From the NCBI RefSeq assembly GCF_003574355.1, contig NZ_QWLB01000002.1:61881-125880 (forward strand): a DNA stretch of 64,000 bases. Direction: 5' to 3'. Positions 50,574-59,283 of the stretch are shown here, piece by piece. The stretch is from Meiothermus granaticius NBRC 107808. Its GTDB lineage: Bacteria > Deinococcota > Deinococci > Deinococcales > Thermaceae. The number at the start of each line of letters is the position of its first letter. Position 1 is the first letter of the stretch. Below the pieces are notes generated by a model. It was not told where the DNA came from. It made no database searches and was given only the letters and a program-made list of their open reading frames with translations. The translations under genes were made by a program, and so were the position numbers.

Positions 50574-51747
50574 CCTCCTTCAGCCGGACGGTCTGGTCCT
50601 CTACCCGTACCGCCATCTCGAAGGGCTGCTCACCTTGGGGCGTGACCAAGAGGGCGCTGAGGCTCAGCTCATGCTCGGGCGGAGGGGTCTTTTCCAGTAC
50701 GAAGCGCACCGATCCCCCGGCACAGCCAAACTCCACCGCGCGCGGCCCGCTGACCACCCCCCCCTCGGTCTCGAGGCGCACGAAGCGATAACCGGCGGGC
50801 ACTGAATCCAGGCGCACGGTACGGGGGGCCTGGCCCTCGAGGTGGAGGGGCACCTCGAGGGCCTTGCCGGCTGGGTCTACCGCCAGGGCGGTGATCGGAC
50901 GGGGGGGGACTACCTTGAAGCGATCCCGCCCCACCTCCATGCAGGCGTCTACCCGAAATCCGATGGTGTTGGAGTACTGCTGTGCGCTGGGCGGTTGGCG
51001 GAAACCAAAGCGGAAGACTCCCGGTTGGCTGACCTGGTAGTAAGCCCAAGCCTTATCCCCGGAGACGCTGCGGGGTTGGATGCTTCCATTCGGTAAGCGC
51101 ACCCGGGCCTCGAGCTCTTTGGGCCCATCCTCGTCGTAAAAGCCCACCTTGAGCGGTAGAACCTGGCTGGACACCTCCAACACGAAGGGCTCGAGCCAGT
51201 TCCCCCCGCGCACGTTGGCCAGCAAAACCCCGCCTGGGCGGCGAATGTCGTAGAGCTGTAGGGTGGGGTCTACCAGCAGCTCGGCTGCCCCTGGAACGCT
51301 GGTTTGCAAGCGGTAGCGGAAAGCGTTCTTGCCCAACCCGATAAAGCGGCTGGTGAGCTGATAGATGCCGGGTTGTAGGGCTCCACGGAAAAACACCACC
51401 CAGCGGTGGGGCTCCACGCCGTAGGTGGCCTGGGCCAGCACCTTACGGTCCTGCTGCAGCGTGAATTCCGAGAGCAAGGATCCCTTGCCCCCATCGTAGC
51501 GCTCGTCTCCCAGCTCGGGTTGGCCCTTGAGCCCACGGCGGTAATCCTGAGGGTCGAAACCGGGAGAGTAGATCTGTAGGTTGAGCAGGGTGGGTTTGGA
51601 AACCACCACACTGGCCCGCAGCTCCTGAATTTCCCAGCCCAGCTCATTTCCGGGCACGATGCCCTGGAGGTCGGTTCTGGCCTGGGCCCAGGCCAGGCCC
51701 CCCAAAGCCATCAGCAGGATGTACAGCACCGCCCTAAGCCCCCTCAC
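50041..51747 (-). CDS. N-terminal part of giant DUF11/beta-barrel surface protein (frameshifted)
   Basis: Coding sense runs from 51747 to about 50480; the last ~145 residues after the G9 run are Arg/Pro/Gly-rich shadow sequence of the other frame. The real part is about 422 residues: signal peptide (LYILLMALGGLAWAQA) followed by beta-sandwich domains of unknown family, with a possible disulfide pair (VDACMEV and EFGCAGG). The GTG start overlaps the TGA of the upstream DUF11 gene (GTGA), so translation is coupled. If the frameshift is real, a secreted 568-residue protein without the barrel would be made. Confidence 0.75.
   Translation of the reverse strand: MRGLRAVLYILLMALGGLAWAQARTDLQGIVPGNELGWEIQELRASVVVSKPTLLNLQIYSPGFDPQDYRRGLKGQPELGDERYDGGKGSLLSEFTLQQDRKVLAQATYGVEPHRWVVFFRGALQPGIYQLTSRFIGLGKNAFRYRLQTSVPGAAELLVDPTLQLYDIRRPGGVLLANVRGGNWLEPFVLEVSSQVLPLKVGFYDEDGPKELEARVRLPNGSIQPRSVSGDKAWAYYQVSQPGVFRFGFRQPPSAQQYSNTIGFRVDACMEVGRDRFKVVPPRPITALAVDPAGKALEVPLHLEGQAPRTVRLDSVPAGYRFVRLETEGGVVSGPRAVEFGCAGGSVRFVLEKTPPPEHELSLSALLVTPQGEQPFEMAVRVEDQTVRLKEGAAQIRLAQAEPTILAQIPGARVERQERYREEGGGAAHRRGAAAGVSRGWAEPQLQHPRAQSGRGGHPHPERPHRVPGLLARRAEPRAAPVLGTAGYPPAHHPGLGEPPWNPIGAGQGNLPGRVHPHRPPPALAAGCTNLPAGAPSRNLHPAQGSPTAPGKRRGAGPVPHHRAKHRG
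50471..50479 (-). repeat. G9 homopolymer at the frameshift site
   Basis: Nine C on the plus strand, nine G in the message. With nine the reading goes EEGGGAAH and off frame. With eight it reads EEGGVRRIAEV and joins the downstream frame exactly. Candidate phase-variable tract, slippage site or sequencing error. Confidence 0.9.
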
Positions 51748-54458
51748 GGATACCTCCAGCGGGCTTGGGGGTCGGTCAAGGGGGCCGGGGTGGGCAGGTC
51801 GTAGGTGAGGGTCTCCTGACCCTGGAAGCGGTCAAAGTAGAAGGTTTTTGTGCCTCCTTCCGGCAAAGGATCGCTGAGGGTGAGTTCCCAAAGGGGTTCG
51901 GCAGCGCTCAGCCTAAGAACCACCCGCACCCCCACCGGTAGGGGCAACAGGGTTTTAACCACGGTCAGGGGGCCGAACTCGAGGGTGGTCTCGCGCGAAA
52001 CCGTGCTCAGCCCGCGGGGGCGCTCGAGGGGGAAGTCGCTGACGGTGAGCCCGTTGACCCACACTTTGTGGCGGTATCCGTTTCCGCTGGCTTCAGGCTG
52101 GGGGAGCGGTTTAAAGGGCGCCGAGGTGGGGTCCAGGGCGATCTCCCAAACCCCGCCCGGCAGGTCGCGGAAGCTGTACCGGCCTTCGCTGTCGGTCAGG
52201 GTTTGCCAGCCGTTGGCCAGCAGGACTCGAGCCCCAGGGAGCGGAATATCCACGCCCGCGGTATACTGCCCATCCCCATCGGCATCCAGAAAAACCCGGC
52301 CCAGCAGAAGGTTGCTGGGGGCGAAAACCCCGCTCTGCAAGGTGACCTGGGCGGTGGCCTGGGTGCTGGCCAAGGCGGTTCCACTGGAGGTGAGCCCCGT
52401 TGCCTGGGCCACGTTGCGCAGCTTCTCGGGGGCACCGGGCAGGATGCGTAGCTTGTAGGTTAGGGTTAGGGTCTGCCCGGCACTCAGGTTGAGGTTCCAG
52501 ATCAGTTGCCCGCCGCGCAGCTCGGGGGAGGTTGGGCTGGCACTGCCCGCCACATAGCTTAGGGCGGGGTCCGGGGTATCGGTGAGCTGAACCGTGAGGG
52601 CCGCCTGGCCTTGGTTGACCAGGGTTAGGGTGTAGGTGAGCAGATCCCCAGGCGTGGCCTGGGCCGGGGTTACGGCTTTTTGCAGCAACAAGACGCTCCC
52701 CGCAACCCCTAGTTGCACGGTTTGCGAAGAGAGGGGGTTAGGGATCTCGCTCGAGCGCAGGGTGAAGCGGTTGAGCAGGCTCGAGCCATCCGGAGCTCCC
52801 TCCGCAACCTTGACCACCAGGCTCAGGTCGTGCACGCTGGGGCCAGGCAGGCTGGGCAAGCTCCAGCGCACCGTGCGCGAGGTGGGGTCGTAGCTGCCGC
52901 CGTCCGAGGCTGAGACGAACTCGAGGTTGGGGTCGAGGGCATCCTCAATGCTCACGCTGGTCAGCCCAATGGACAGGGGGTTTTCAATGTGGAGGGTGTA
53001 GGTTATCCGCTGGCCGGGATTCACTGGGCCACGGGTATCCGCGCTTTTGCGCAGCACAATTCCGCTGGGGTCAAGGCTGGCCCCCACACGGTCGGTGGTG
53101 GAGTCGCTGGCCCCACTCAGGAGCGAGGTCGCGGAGAGGATAAAGCTGAAGGGTACGCTGGCGGGAGGAACGGTGCTCAAGCAAGCCTGGAAATCCAGGT
53201 GTGCTCCGGGCCTCAGGGAGATCGGTTGCGCCAAGGGAACCCCGCTCGAGGTGCGGAAATCAAGGCTCACCCCGTCCGGTAGGCCGCTCGAGGTCAGGAC
53301 GTACTGGTCGGTGTCGTTACCGGAGTTCTCGAGGGTTTGGGCAAAGCAGTAAGGCTGTCCGAGGATCACCGTAGCCACCTGGACATCCGCGGCTCCGCTG
53401 GCCCTGGGGTTGCCCCCCGGCCCTAAAAACACCCCATATCGGGGCGTTACGCTGAACTGGACCCGTCCGACCGAGGGCCCCCCTGGGCCCTCGGCTTGGG
53501 CCAGGTTCTCCCGCAGCCCGGCACCGGCATTGCCCGAGGCGGTCAGGCGAAAGTGGAGCAAGGCCACCTCGCCGGCCTCGAGGCGGCTGAGTACCAGGCG
53601 GATGCCCTGTACGGAGGTGGGGCTCGTACTCCAGGTGTTGCCGTCGGCGGTGTACTCGAGCTGCCCCTTGGTGGCGATGGCCGAGCCCAGCACAAAGCCC
53701 AGATCCGCCAGCTGAGGGGTGTTCAGCAGATCGGTCAGGTAGATCGGGCCGAGGGCTGGGGCGTTGCCCAAGTTGGCCAGCCTAAGGGTGAACTCGATCT
53801 CCTGGCCGGGGTTTACGGAGGTGCTGCTCACCGATTTGCTCAGGTTGAGCGCCGGGCCGTTGCCCACCGTGACCAGGCTGTAGTTATCCGCATCCTGGCT
53901 TCCGTCGGGGCAGGAGGCCACCGGGCTGATCAGGGCATTGCCCGAGGCCGCCAGGGGGGCTCGCACCTCCATCACCAGCCCCACCGCTTCCCCGGCCTCC
54001 AGGCTCAGCGTGCTTACGGGGGGTTCGCCGGGGTCACGCTGTCCGTTGCCGTTGACATCTTGGTAGAGGGTGACCCCGGAGGGAACCCAGCTCGAGGCGG
54101 TTTGGGACCAGCTCAGGCCGAGATCGAAACGGGCATTGCCCAGATTCTGCAACCGGTAGGCAAAATAGGCCATTCCCCCTGGAGAGATGACCGCCCGCTG
54201 GGCCGGGGCGGCGGCGCTTCCGTTGGGGGTGAGCGAGGCCACGCAGACCGCCTGCACCACCGACTCCACCTCGTTGGAAAGGTAGACCTGGTTGCCCACG
54301 GAGGCCGAGGCCTGATTGCGGATCACCGTTCCGGCTGGGGCGGCCAACCCTAGCGGGCCCGTTCCCCACAACCCCAGCCCCAACCAAAGCAAGAAGACCG
54401 CGAGCATCCGCTGCGCTTCGTGCAGGATGGAACTGTGGAATGGGGGATGCCGATTCAT
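51744..54458 (-). CDS. secreted DUF11-repeat protein with SdrD-B-like domain
   Basis: A 904-residue exported protein. After the hydrophobic signal (MLAVFLLWLGLGLWG) comes the module GTVIRNQASASVGNQV, shared with the next protein upstream. Five DUF11-type units follow (for example VNPGQEIEFTLRLANLGN, ATPGDLLTYTLTLVNQG). VNGNGQRDPGE looks like a calcium loop. A C-terminal SdrD-B/CNA-B-like domain (GRVFLDADGDGQYTAGVD, TDSEGRYSFRDLPGG) is also seen. No membrane anchor or sorting signal is present, so it may be held by the barrel protein whose gene overlaps by four bases. Function is inferred to be a surface fibre or adhesin. Confidence 0.82.
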   Translation of the reverse strand: MNRHPPFHSSILHEAQRMLAVFLLWLGLGLWGTGPLGLAAPAGTVIRNQASASVGNQVYLSNEVESVVQAVCVASLTPNGSAAAPAQRAVISPGGMAYFAYRLQNLGNARFDLGLSWSQTASSWVPSGVTLYQDVNGNGQRDPGEPPVSTLSLEAGEAVGLVMEVRAPLAASGNALISPVASCPDGSQDADNYSLVTVGNGPALNLSKSVSSTSVNPGQEIEFTLRLANLGNAPALGPIYLTDLLNTPQLADLGFVLGSAIATKGQLEYTADGNTWSTSPTSVQGIRLVLSRLEAGEVALLHFRLTASGNAGAGLRENLAQAEGPGGPSVGRVQFSVTPRYGVFLGPGGNPRASGAADVQVATVILGQPYCFAQTLENSGNDTDQYVLTSSGLPDGVSLDFRTSSGVPLAQPISLRPGAHLDFQACLSTVPPASVPFSFILSATSLLSGASDSTTDRVGASLDPSGIVLRKSADTRGPVNPGQRITYTLHIENPLSIGLTSVSIEDALDPNLEFVSASDGGSYDPTSRTVRWSLPSLPGPSVHDLSLVVKVAEGAPDGSSLLNRFTLRSSEIPNPLSSQTVQLGVAGSVLLLQKAVTPAQATPGDLLTYTLTLVNQGQAALTVQLTDTPDPALSYVAGSASPTSPELRGGQLIWNLNLSAGQTLTLTYKLRILPGAPEKLRNVAQATGLTSSGTALASTQATAQVTLQSGVFAPSNLLLGRVFLDADGDGQYTAGVDIPLPGARVLLANGWQTLTDSEGRYSFRDLPGGVWEIALDPTSAPFKPLPQPEASGNGYRHKVWVNGLTVSDFPLERPRGLSTVSRETTLEFGPLTVVKTLLPLPVGVRVVLRLSAAEPLWELTLSDPLPEGGTKTFYFDRFQGQETLTYDLPTPAPLTDPQARWRYP

Positions 54459-54488
54459 CTCGTCTAGCGCTCTATAAGCAATATGTGA

Positions 54489-54527
54489 GGGCCTAGAAGT
54501 ATCGCACTCGAGTGCAATTCTAGGCCC
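54489..54527 (-). terminator. nested palindromic hairpin between DUF11 genes
   Basis: GGGCCTAGAA (54489-54498) and TTCTAGGCCC (54518-54527) form a perfect 10-base stem; the loop contains the 12-base palindrome GCACTCGAGTGC (54504-54515). It lies 60 bases after the stop of the 886-residue protein gene. Probably limits expression of the distal genes. Confidence 0.6.
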
Positions 54528-54550
54528 CCATGGGTTTAGCCTCGGGTTAT

Positions 54551-54582
54551 TTGCCCCATACCCACCTTGGGTACTTGGGCAA
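54551..54582 (-). terminator. hairpin right after the 886-residue DUF11 gene
   Basis: TTGCCC (54551-54556) pairs with GGGCAA (54577-54582), and TACCCA (54559-54564) with TGGGTA (54568-54573), starting 5 bases after the stop codon in transcript direction. No T-run. Likely partial terminator or 3' protector. Confidence 0.6.
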
Positions 54583-54587
54583 GGCGC

Positions 54588-57248
54588 CTACTGCACTACC
54601 ACCTTGAAGATCAGGGTGATCTGGGACGCGGGAGCCATGATATCGGAGGCATCAATCTTGTTGTCGCCGTTGGTATCTACCCCCACCATGATGCTCTGCC
54701 CTGCGCTCAAGGTTCCCGGTGCGGTGGCGCTCCAGGTGGTGCCGTTGTCGGTGGAGTAGAGCACGGTACCGCTGGCAAAACCGGTAGCGCTGGCGCTGAC
54801 CGAGACAAAGCTGGTATAGGCCGGGAGCGGGTCGCTGATGCGCACATTGGTCAGGTTGCCGGTGCCGATGTTCTGGGCCACCACGGTGTACACGATGCGG
54901 TCGCCCGGATTGGCAACGGCGGCGCTGGCGCTGCGTACTGTGGTTTCGGCGTTACCCTGGTAGCTCACCGCGCTCTTGGTCAACCGCAGATCCCCGCCCA
55001 CCACCGTGGTGGTATCGGTGACCCCGCTGGTAGCGGTGCTGCCCCCGCTGTACGTGGCCGTGGCGGTGAAGGTAGCGGCTTCCTGCCGCCCAATGGGCTC
55101 GCCGCCGGGGACGATAACCCGTACCTGGAGGGGGCTCGAGCCCCCGGCGGCAATGGCCAGCCCGCTCACTGAGGAAGTCCAGGTGGTGCCTCCATCGGTG
55201 GAGAACTGATAGGTCCAGCCATAGGCGCTGGTGAAGGCAGGAATGCTGACGGTGACACCGGCGTTACCGGTGTTGGAGAGATTGTGGGTGTAGACGATGG
55301 TTCCCGGAGTGGTCACGGTGCCCGAGCGGTTGGGGGTGAAGGCGAAGCCCTGCAACAGGTTCACGCTAACCCCGGTGGTTACGCTGTCGCTAACACTTCC
55401 CAAGGTGGTGCTGGTGCTGGTGAAGGTCACATTGGTGGTGCTGGTAACCGGAGCCGCTCCAGCGGGAACCTGCACCTGTGCGATGAAGCACTTCTTGTTG
55501 GCGGCGCCGGGATTCATTAGGCCGGTGCTGGTCAGGGGAGCCGGGGTGGGTGAGGCCAGTACCCCCGAGCAGGTGGCATCCGGATAGAAGACCGTGCTCC
55601 AGCCCGCAGGAACGCTGCTGGTCAGGTTGTAGGTGTCGGCGTTGGAACCGGTATTGACCACCTCAATGGAGAAGTTGGCGCTGCTGCCAGGGTTTACGCT
55701 TTGGGCCGGGGGGTTGTCGTTGGCTGGGTTGCCATCCCCACCGTTGCCTCGAGCCGCCAAATCCACGGCATAACCCGAGGTCACGGTGGTGATGGTATCG
55801 GTGGTGGGGTCGGTTTTGCTGGTATCCGAGACCGAGGTGCCCGATACCGTCAGGTTGACCGGGCCACCGGTATAGGCTGCGGGGACTGCACAGCGCACCT
55901 GGAAGTTATAGTTGGTGGCGCTGGCTACCGGGCCAATAGGGCCAGAGATGGGGGTGCCGTCGGTCTGGGTAAGCTGGCAAACCCAACCCGAGGGGGCCCC
56001 GCTTACCGCCAGGGTAAAGCTGTCTGAGGTGTTGCCGGTATTGCGCAAGGTGTTGGTGAAGATGACCGTTTGTCCGCTGATGGCACTGGCGATGGTTTGG
56101 CTGTCGGCTCCAGCGGTGGCGGTGGGGTTGCCGTTGGGGCCGACTGCGATGCCATAACTGGCCCCAACGGTGTTGGTGGTGGTGTTAGAGGTAACGGTTT
56201 GGTTGGAGCCGTTGTTGTAGAGCAGCGTAGCGGTGTTGGAGTAGGTAGTGCCCTGGGCAGCACCGGCTGGAACGGTGGCCTGGAAGCTGAAGGTATAGGA
56301 GGCGTTTTGGGGGAAGAAGGCCCCGCTGCCGGTAATCACCATTCCTAAAGCCACCGTGCCGTTACCGGTGATGGTGGCTGGAAGGGTGGTGCTCCAGGTG
56401 GTGCCGTTGTAGTAGACGAACTGCACACTGCCGGCCCCGGCTGTGCCGCTGGGGTTAGAGCCAGAGGTGGTTACGGTCAGGCCGTTGGGGATCACGTCTT
56501 GAATCAGGATGCCGCTCAGTCCGGTGCCGCCCACATTGGTGATCGCACTGGCGGCGCTGCCCCCGCGGTTTTGCCCCGAGAGGGTGTAGGTGAGGGTGGC
56601 CCCAGGGGCTACCGCATTGCTGGGGGAAGCGGCTTTGGTCAGGTCGAGGGCGGCGGCGGTAGTGGCGGTACCCCGGGCCCAGTTGTTGGTATCGGTTTTG
56701 GTGTTGTCTCCGGCAGAGGTGCCGGTGAGGTTAAGGTTGCCGTACTGACCGCTGGTGGCGCTGGCGGGAATGGTTGCCGCGACCACAATGCAGGCGGAGG
56801 CGGAGGCCCCAGTCTGGGTGAGCGTCACCGCGCTAACGGTGCTTTCTCCCGCATCCACCCTGCCGTTACAGTTGGCGTCCAAGTAGAGGGTGACCCCACT
56901 GAAATCGAAGTTGTCGCTGGTGTCCTGGACGGTGGCTAAGTTGATGGTGTCGGTGCCGTTACCGGTGTTGGTGACGGTGTAGGTGAAGTAGACCTGGGCC
57001 CCTGGGAGAGCACTCCGGGTCTGGCCAGGGGCGGTGGGGATGCCATCGGGGGTGATGGTAAAGCTGTATACCTGCTGTACCACCGTGATGACCTGATTGG
57101 AGGTGGTGGTACGGGCTTGGCCGGCGGAGTCAATGTAGCTTGCCGAAGCCTGGTTAGAGATGTTGGTCCCTGCAGCCGTCTGCTGGGCCAAAGCGAAGCC
57201 CAGCAGGAGCACCCACAGGGCAGTGAACAGGATGGACAGTCTTCGCAT
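54588..57248 (-). CDS. secreted DUF11-repeat protein (six repeats)
   Basis: An 886-residue exported protein: signal peptide (SILFTALWVLLLGFALAQ), the shared module GTNISNQASASYIDSAG, then six DUF11-type units with the pattern PG....Y.....N.G (VNPGSSANFSIEVVNTGSN, TTPGTIVYTHNLSNTGN). Two calcium-type loops are visible: LDANCNGRVDAGES and DTNGDNKIDASDI, the latter EF-hand/dockerin-like. The body is very rich in Thr, Ser, Gly, Asn and Ala and poor in Lys, as in S-layer or fibre proteins. A strong AAGGAG precedes the ATG, and two hairpins follow the gene, suggesting it is the most expressed of the operon. Confidence 0.82.
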   Translation of the reverse strand: MRRLSILFTALWVLLLGFALAQQTAAGTNISNQASASYIDSAGQARTTTSNQVITVVQQVYSFTITPDGIPTAPGQTRSALPGAQVYFTYTVTNTGNGTDTINLATVQDTSDNFDFSGVTLYLDANCNGRVDAGESTVSAVTLTQTGASASACIVVAATIPASATSGQYGNLNLTGTSAGDNTKTDTNNWARGTATTAAALDLTKAASPSNAVAPGATLTYTLSGQNRGGSAASAITNVGGTGLSGILIQDVIPNGLTVTTSGSNPSGTAGAGSVQFVYYNGTTWSTTLPATITGNGTVALGMVITGSGAFFPQNASYTFSFQATVPAGAAQGTTYSNTATLLYNNGSNQTVTSNTTTNTVGASYGIAVGPNGNPTATAGADSQTIASAISGQTVIFTNTLRNTGNTSDSFTLAVSGAPSGWVCQLTQTDGTPISGPIGPVASATNYNFQVRCAVPAAYTGGPVNLTVSGTSVSDTSKTDPTTDTITTVTSGYAVDLAARGNGGDGNPANDNPPAQSVNPGSSANFSIEVVNTGSNADTYNLTSSVPAGWSTVFYPDATCSGVLASPTPAPLTSTGLMNPGAANKKCFIAQVQVPAGAAPVTSTTNVTFTSTSTTLGSVSDSVTTGVSVNLLQGFAFTPNRSGTVTTPGTIVYTHNLSNTGNAGVTVSIPAFTSAYGWTYQFSTDGGTTWTSSVSGLAIAAGGSSPLQVRVIVPGGEPIGRQEAATFTATATYSGGSTATSGVTDTTTVVGGDLRLTKSAVSYQGNAETTVRSASAAVANPGDRIVYTVVAQNIGTGNLTNVRISDPLPAYTSFVSVSASATGFASGTVLYSTDNGTTWSATAPGTLSAGQSIMVGVDTNGDNKIDASDIMAPASQITLIFKVVVQ

Positions 57249-57257
57249 GGTTTCTCC

Positions 57258-57767
57258 TTAGCGCACAACCGCGCGCAGTGTGAGCACAACCGTTTCCCTA
57301 GCTCCAAGCTGAGGGATCACCCAGCGCACGTGGGTGTATTCCTCGGGCTTGACCTCGAGCTCCTTCTCAACCTCTTGGCCATTCTCACTGACCCTGACTT
57401 TGCGCTTGAGGGGGGCTTTGCCAAAGCTCTGGCCAGAGTCAAAGCTGAATTCCGGGACGGTCAGGCCCCCCTTGTACTGGAGGGGTTGAGCGCTCAGGGC
57501 CTGGTAATAGGTGTTTTTGGGAATGGGGATGGTCAGGGCTACGCGGCTTAGGGGCCGGTCGGTGGTATTGCTGGCCTCGAGCCGATACTCCACCACCTGA
57601 CCGGGCTTGACGTCCAGGGCGGGCTCGAGCTTTTCGCTGGTCTTACCCGACTCCTGGGTGGTGATCACCCGAAAAGCCTTGAGCTCGAGTTTGACCTCCC
57701 CACTCACCTGGGCCAGCGCCAGCCCAATCAAGGCACACAATGCGGTCCATAAGAGTTTTGGCTTCAT
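57258..57767 (-). CDS. small secreted DUF11-like protein
   Basis: A 169-residue exported protein, first gene of the DUF11 operon. The signal peptide is LLWTALCALIGLALAQ; a single DUF11-like beta domain follows (VKPGQVVEYRLEASNTTDR). It ends with a charged region (RKVRVSENGQEVEKELEVK). Two adjacent ATGs are possible; 57767 has the better distance to AGAGG. Nine bases separate it from the 886-residue gene. It could be a cap, chaperone or minor subunit of the surface assembly; this is inference from position only. Confidence 0.7.
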   Translation of the reverse strand: MKPKLLWTALCALIGLALAQVSGEVKLELKAFRVITTQESGKTSEKLEPALDVKPGQVVEYRLEASNTTDRPLSRVALTIPIPKNTYYQALSAQPLQYKGGLTVPEFSFDSGQSFGKAPLKRKVRVSENGQEVEKELEVKPEEYTHVRWVIPQLGARETVVLTLRAVVR

Positions 57768-58046
57768 CATCACCTCTGGTTTAGACATGGGGTTTTGTGT
57801 GGCTAAGGCCTATCCCCTTACCCCTTTACCGTATGGCAGTCTACAAGGGGAGGGCCCGCCCGCCCTGATAAATAACCCTAACGGCTGTGATATATGCACA
57901 TCCCCTATTGGGCAGAAGCGTAGAGATGCGTAGGAGACGTGCCTGCGGCATGTAACGGCAGCCAAATGAGGACCTGGTGTAAGAAACTAAATACAGGCCC
58001 AGCCCTGGTCGTAGCCCCAGGCCACATATCGGTGGCCTCCTGGCTT
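57768..58046. other. divergent intergenic region, DUF11 operon/ispG
   Basis: About 280 bases with no gene. A TAGACT at 57838-57843 (minus strand) could be the -10 box of the DUF11 operon but lacks a -35 partner. A palindrome TGTGA-TATATG-CACA at 57886-57900 resembles a CRP/FNR-type site. No terminator hairpin was recognised. Confidence 0.4.
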
Positions 58047-58052
58047 TAGGAT
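58047..58052 (+). promoter_or_regulatory. -10 box of ispG, leaderless type
   Basis: TAGGAT six bases before ATG 58059. The GGAG between could alternatively act as ribosome binding site. Confidence 0.4.
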
Positions 58053-58058
58053 GGAGTC

Positions 58059-59276
58059 ATGAAGCGCCGCAAAACCCCCACCGTTTGGGTGGGCAACATA
58101 CCGATGGGTGGAGATCACCCGGTGCGGGTACAGAGCATGACCAACACCGCCACGGCCGATATCCCCGGTACTGTGGCCCAGGTGATTGCTCTGGCCAGGG
58201 CGGGTTCGGAGATTGTACGCATCACCGTCAATGATGAAGACGCGGCCAGGGCGGTTCCCGAGATCAAAGCGCGGCTTTTGGCCCTGGGATATACCACGCC
58301 TTTGGTGGGCGACTTTCACTTCAACGGCCACCTGTTGTTGCGCAAATACCCCAAGATGGCGGAAGCCTTGGACAAGCTGCGCATTAACCCAGGCACGGTC
58401 GGGCGGGGCAAACAGCAAGACCCCAACTTCAAAACCATGTGCGAGGTGGCGGTCGAGCTGAATAAGCCAGTGCGCATTGGGGTTAACTGGGGATCGCTGG
58501 ATCAGGGTTTGCTGACCGAGCTGATGGATCAAAACGCCCGCAGCCTCGAGCCCAAGGATGCCCACCAGGTCACGCTGGAAGCCTGTGTCGAATCGGCCTT
58601 GCGCTCTCACGAGTGGGCCCTCACCTATGGAGTGAAGCCCGATAAGATCGTGCTCTCGGTGAAGATCTCCAACGCCCCCGACCTTTGGTGGGTAAACCGG
58701 GAGCTGGCCCGGCGCACGGATGCCGTGTTGCACCTGGGGCTGACCGAGGCTGGAATGGGGATCAAGGGCATCGTGGCCTCGGCGGCAGGGCTAACCCCGC
58801 TGCTTTCGGAGGGGATTGGTGACACCATTCGGGTTTCGCTCACCCCGGCACCCGGCGAACCCCGGACCCGCGAGGTGGAGACCGCCTTGGAAATCCTCCA
58901 GTCGCTGGGGTTGCGCCAGTTTGCGCCTACGGTCAGCAGCTGTCCAGGCTGCGGGCGCACCACCAGCAGCTTTTTTCAGGAGCTGGCCTTACAGGTCTCG
59001 GAGGAACTAAACCGGAACATGCCTTCCTGGCGCGAGCGGTATCCGGGGGTGGAGAACCTCAAGGTGGCGGTGATGGGGTGTGTGGTCAATGGCCCTGGGG
59101 AGAGCAAGCATGCCGATATCGGGATTTCCTTGCCGGGAACCGGTGAGCACCCTCGAGCCCCGGTTTACATTGATGGCCAACTGGCCACCACCCTGCAAGG
59201 GGAAAGCATTGCCAGCGACTTCATGAACCTGGTTCAGGAGTATATCCAGCGCCGTTTTGGCAAACCGCTGGCCTAA
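58059..59276 (+). CDS. ispG: 4-hydroxy-3-methylbut-2-enyl diphosphate synthase
   Basis: A 405-residue [4Fe-4S] enzyme of the MEP isoprenoid pathway, converting methylerythritol cyclodiphosphate to HMBPP. It starts [30 protein letters not shown] is the family opening, and the cluster cysteines lie in SCPGCGRTT (about residues 294 and 297) and [10 protein letters not shown] (about 340). It is the two-domain bacterial form. Isoprenoids feed carotenoids and menaquinone in Meiothermus-type cells. No other MEP gene is in the window. Confidence 0.96.
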   Translation: MKRRKTPTVWVGNIPMGGDHPVRVQSMTNTATADIPGTVAQVIALARAGSEIVRITVNDEDAARAVPEIKARLLALGYTTPLVGDFHFNGHLLLRKYPKMAEALDKLRINPGTVGRGKQQDPNFKTMCEVAVELNKPVRIGVNWGSLDQGLLTELMDQNARSLEPKDAHQVTLEACVESALRSHEWALTYGVKPDKIVLSVKISNAPDLWWVNRELARRTDAVLHLGLTEAGMGIKGIVASAAGLTPLLSEGIGDTIRVSLTPAPGEPRTREVETALEILQSLGLRQFAPTVSSCPGCGRTTSSFFQELALQVSEELNRNMPSWRERYPGVENLKVAVMGCVVNGPGESKHADIGISLPGTGEHPRAPVYIDGQLATTLQGESIASDFMNLVQEYIQRRFGKPLA

Positions 59277-59283
59277 GCCCCCT

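Noticed and set aside
57886..57900. TGTGA-N6-CACA palindrome upstream of the DUF11 operon, resembling a CRP/FNR site
   Set aside because: One imperfect copy, no clear promoter position relative to it, and the binding motif in this lineage is uncertain; kept only as a note in the intergenic entry.
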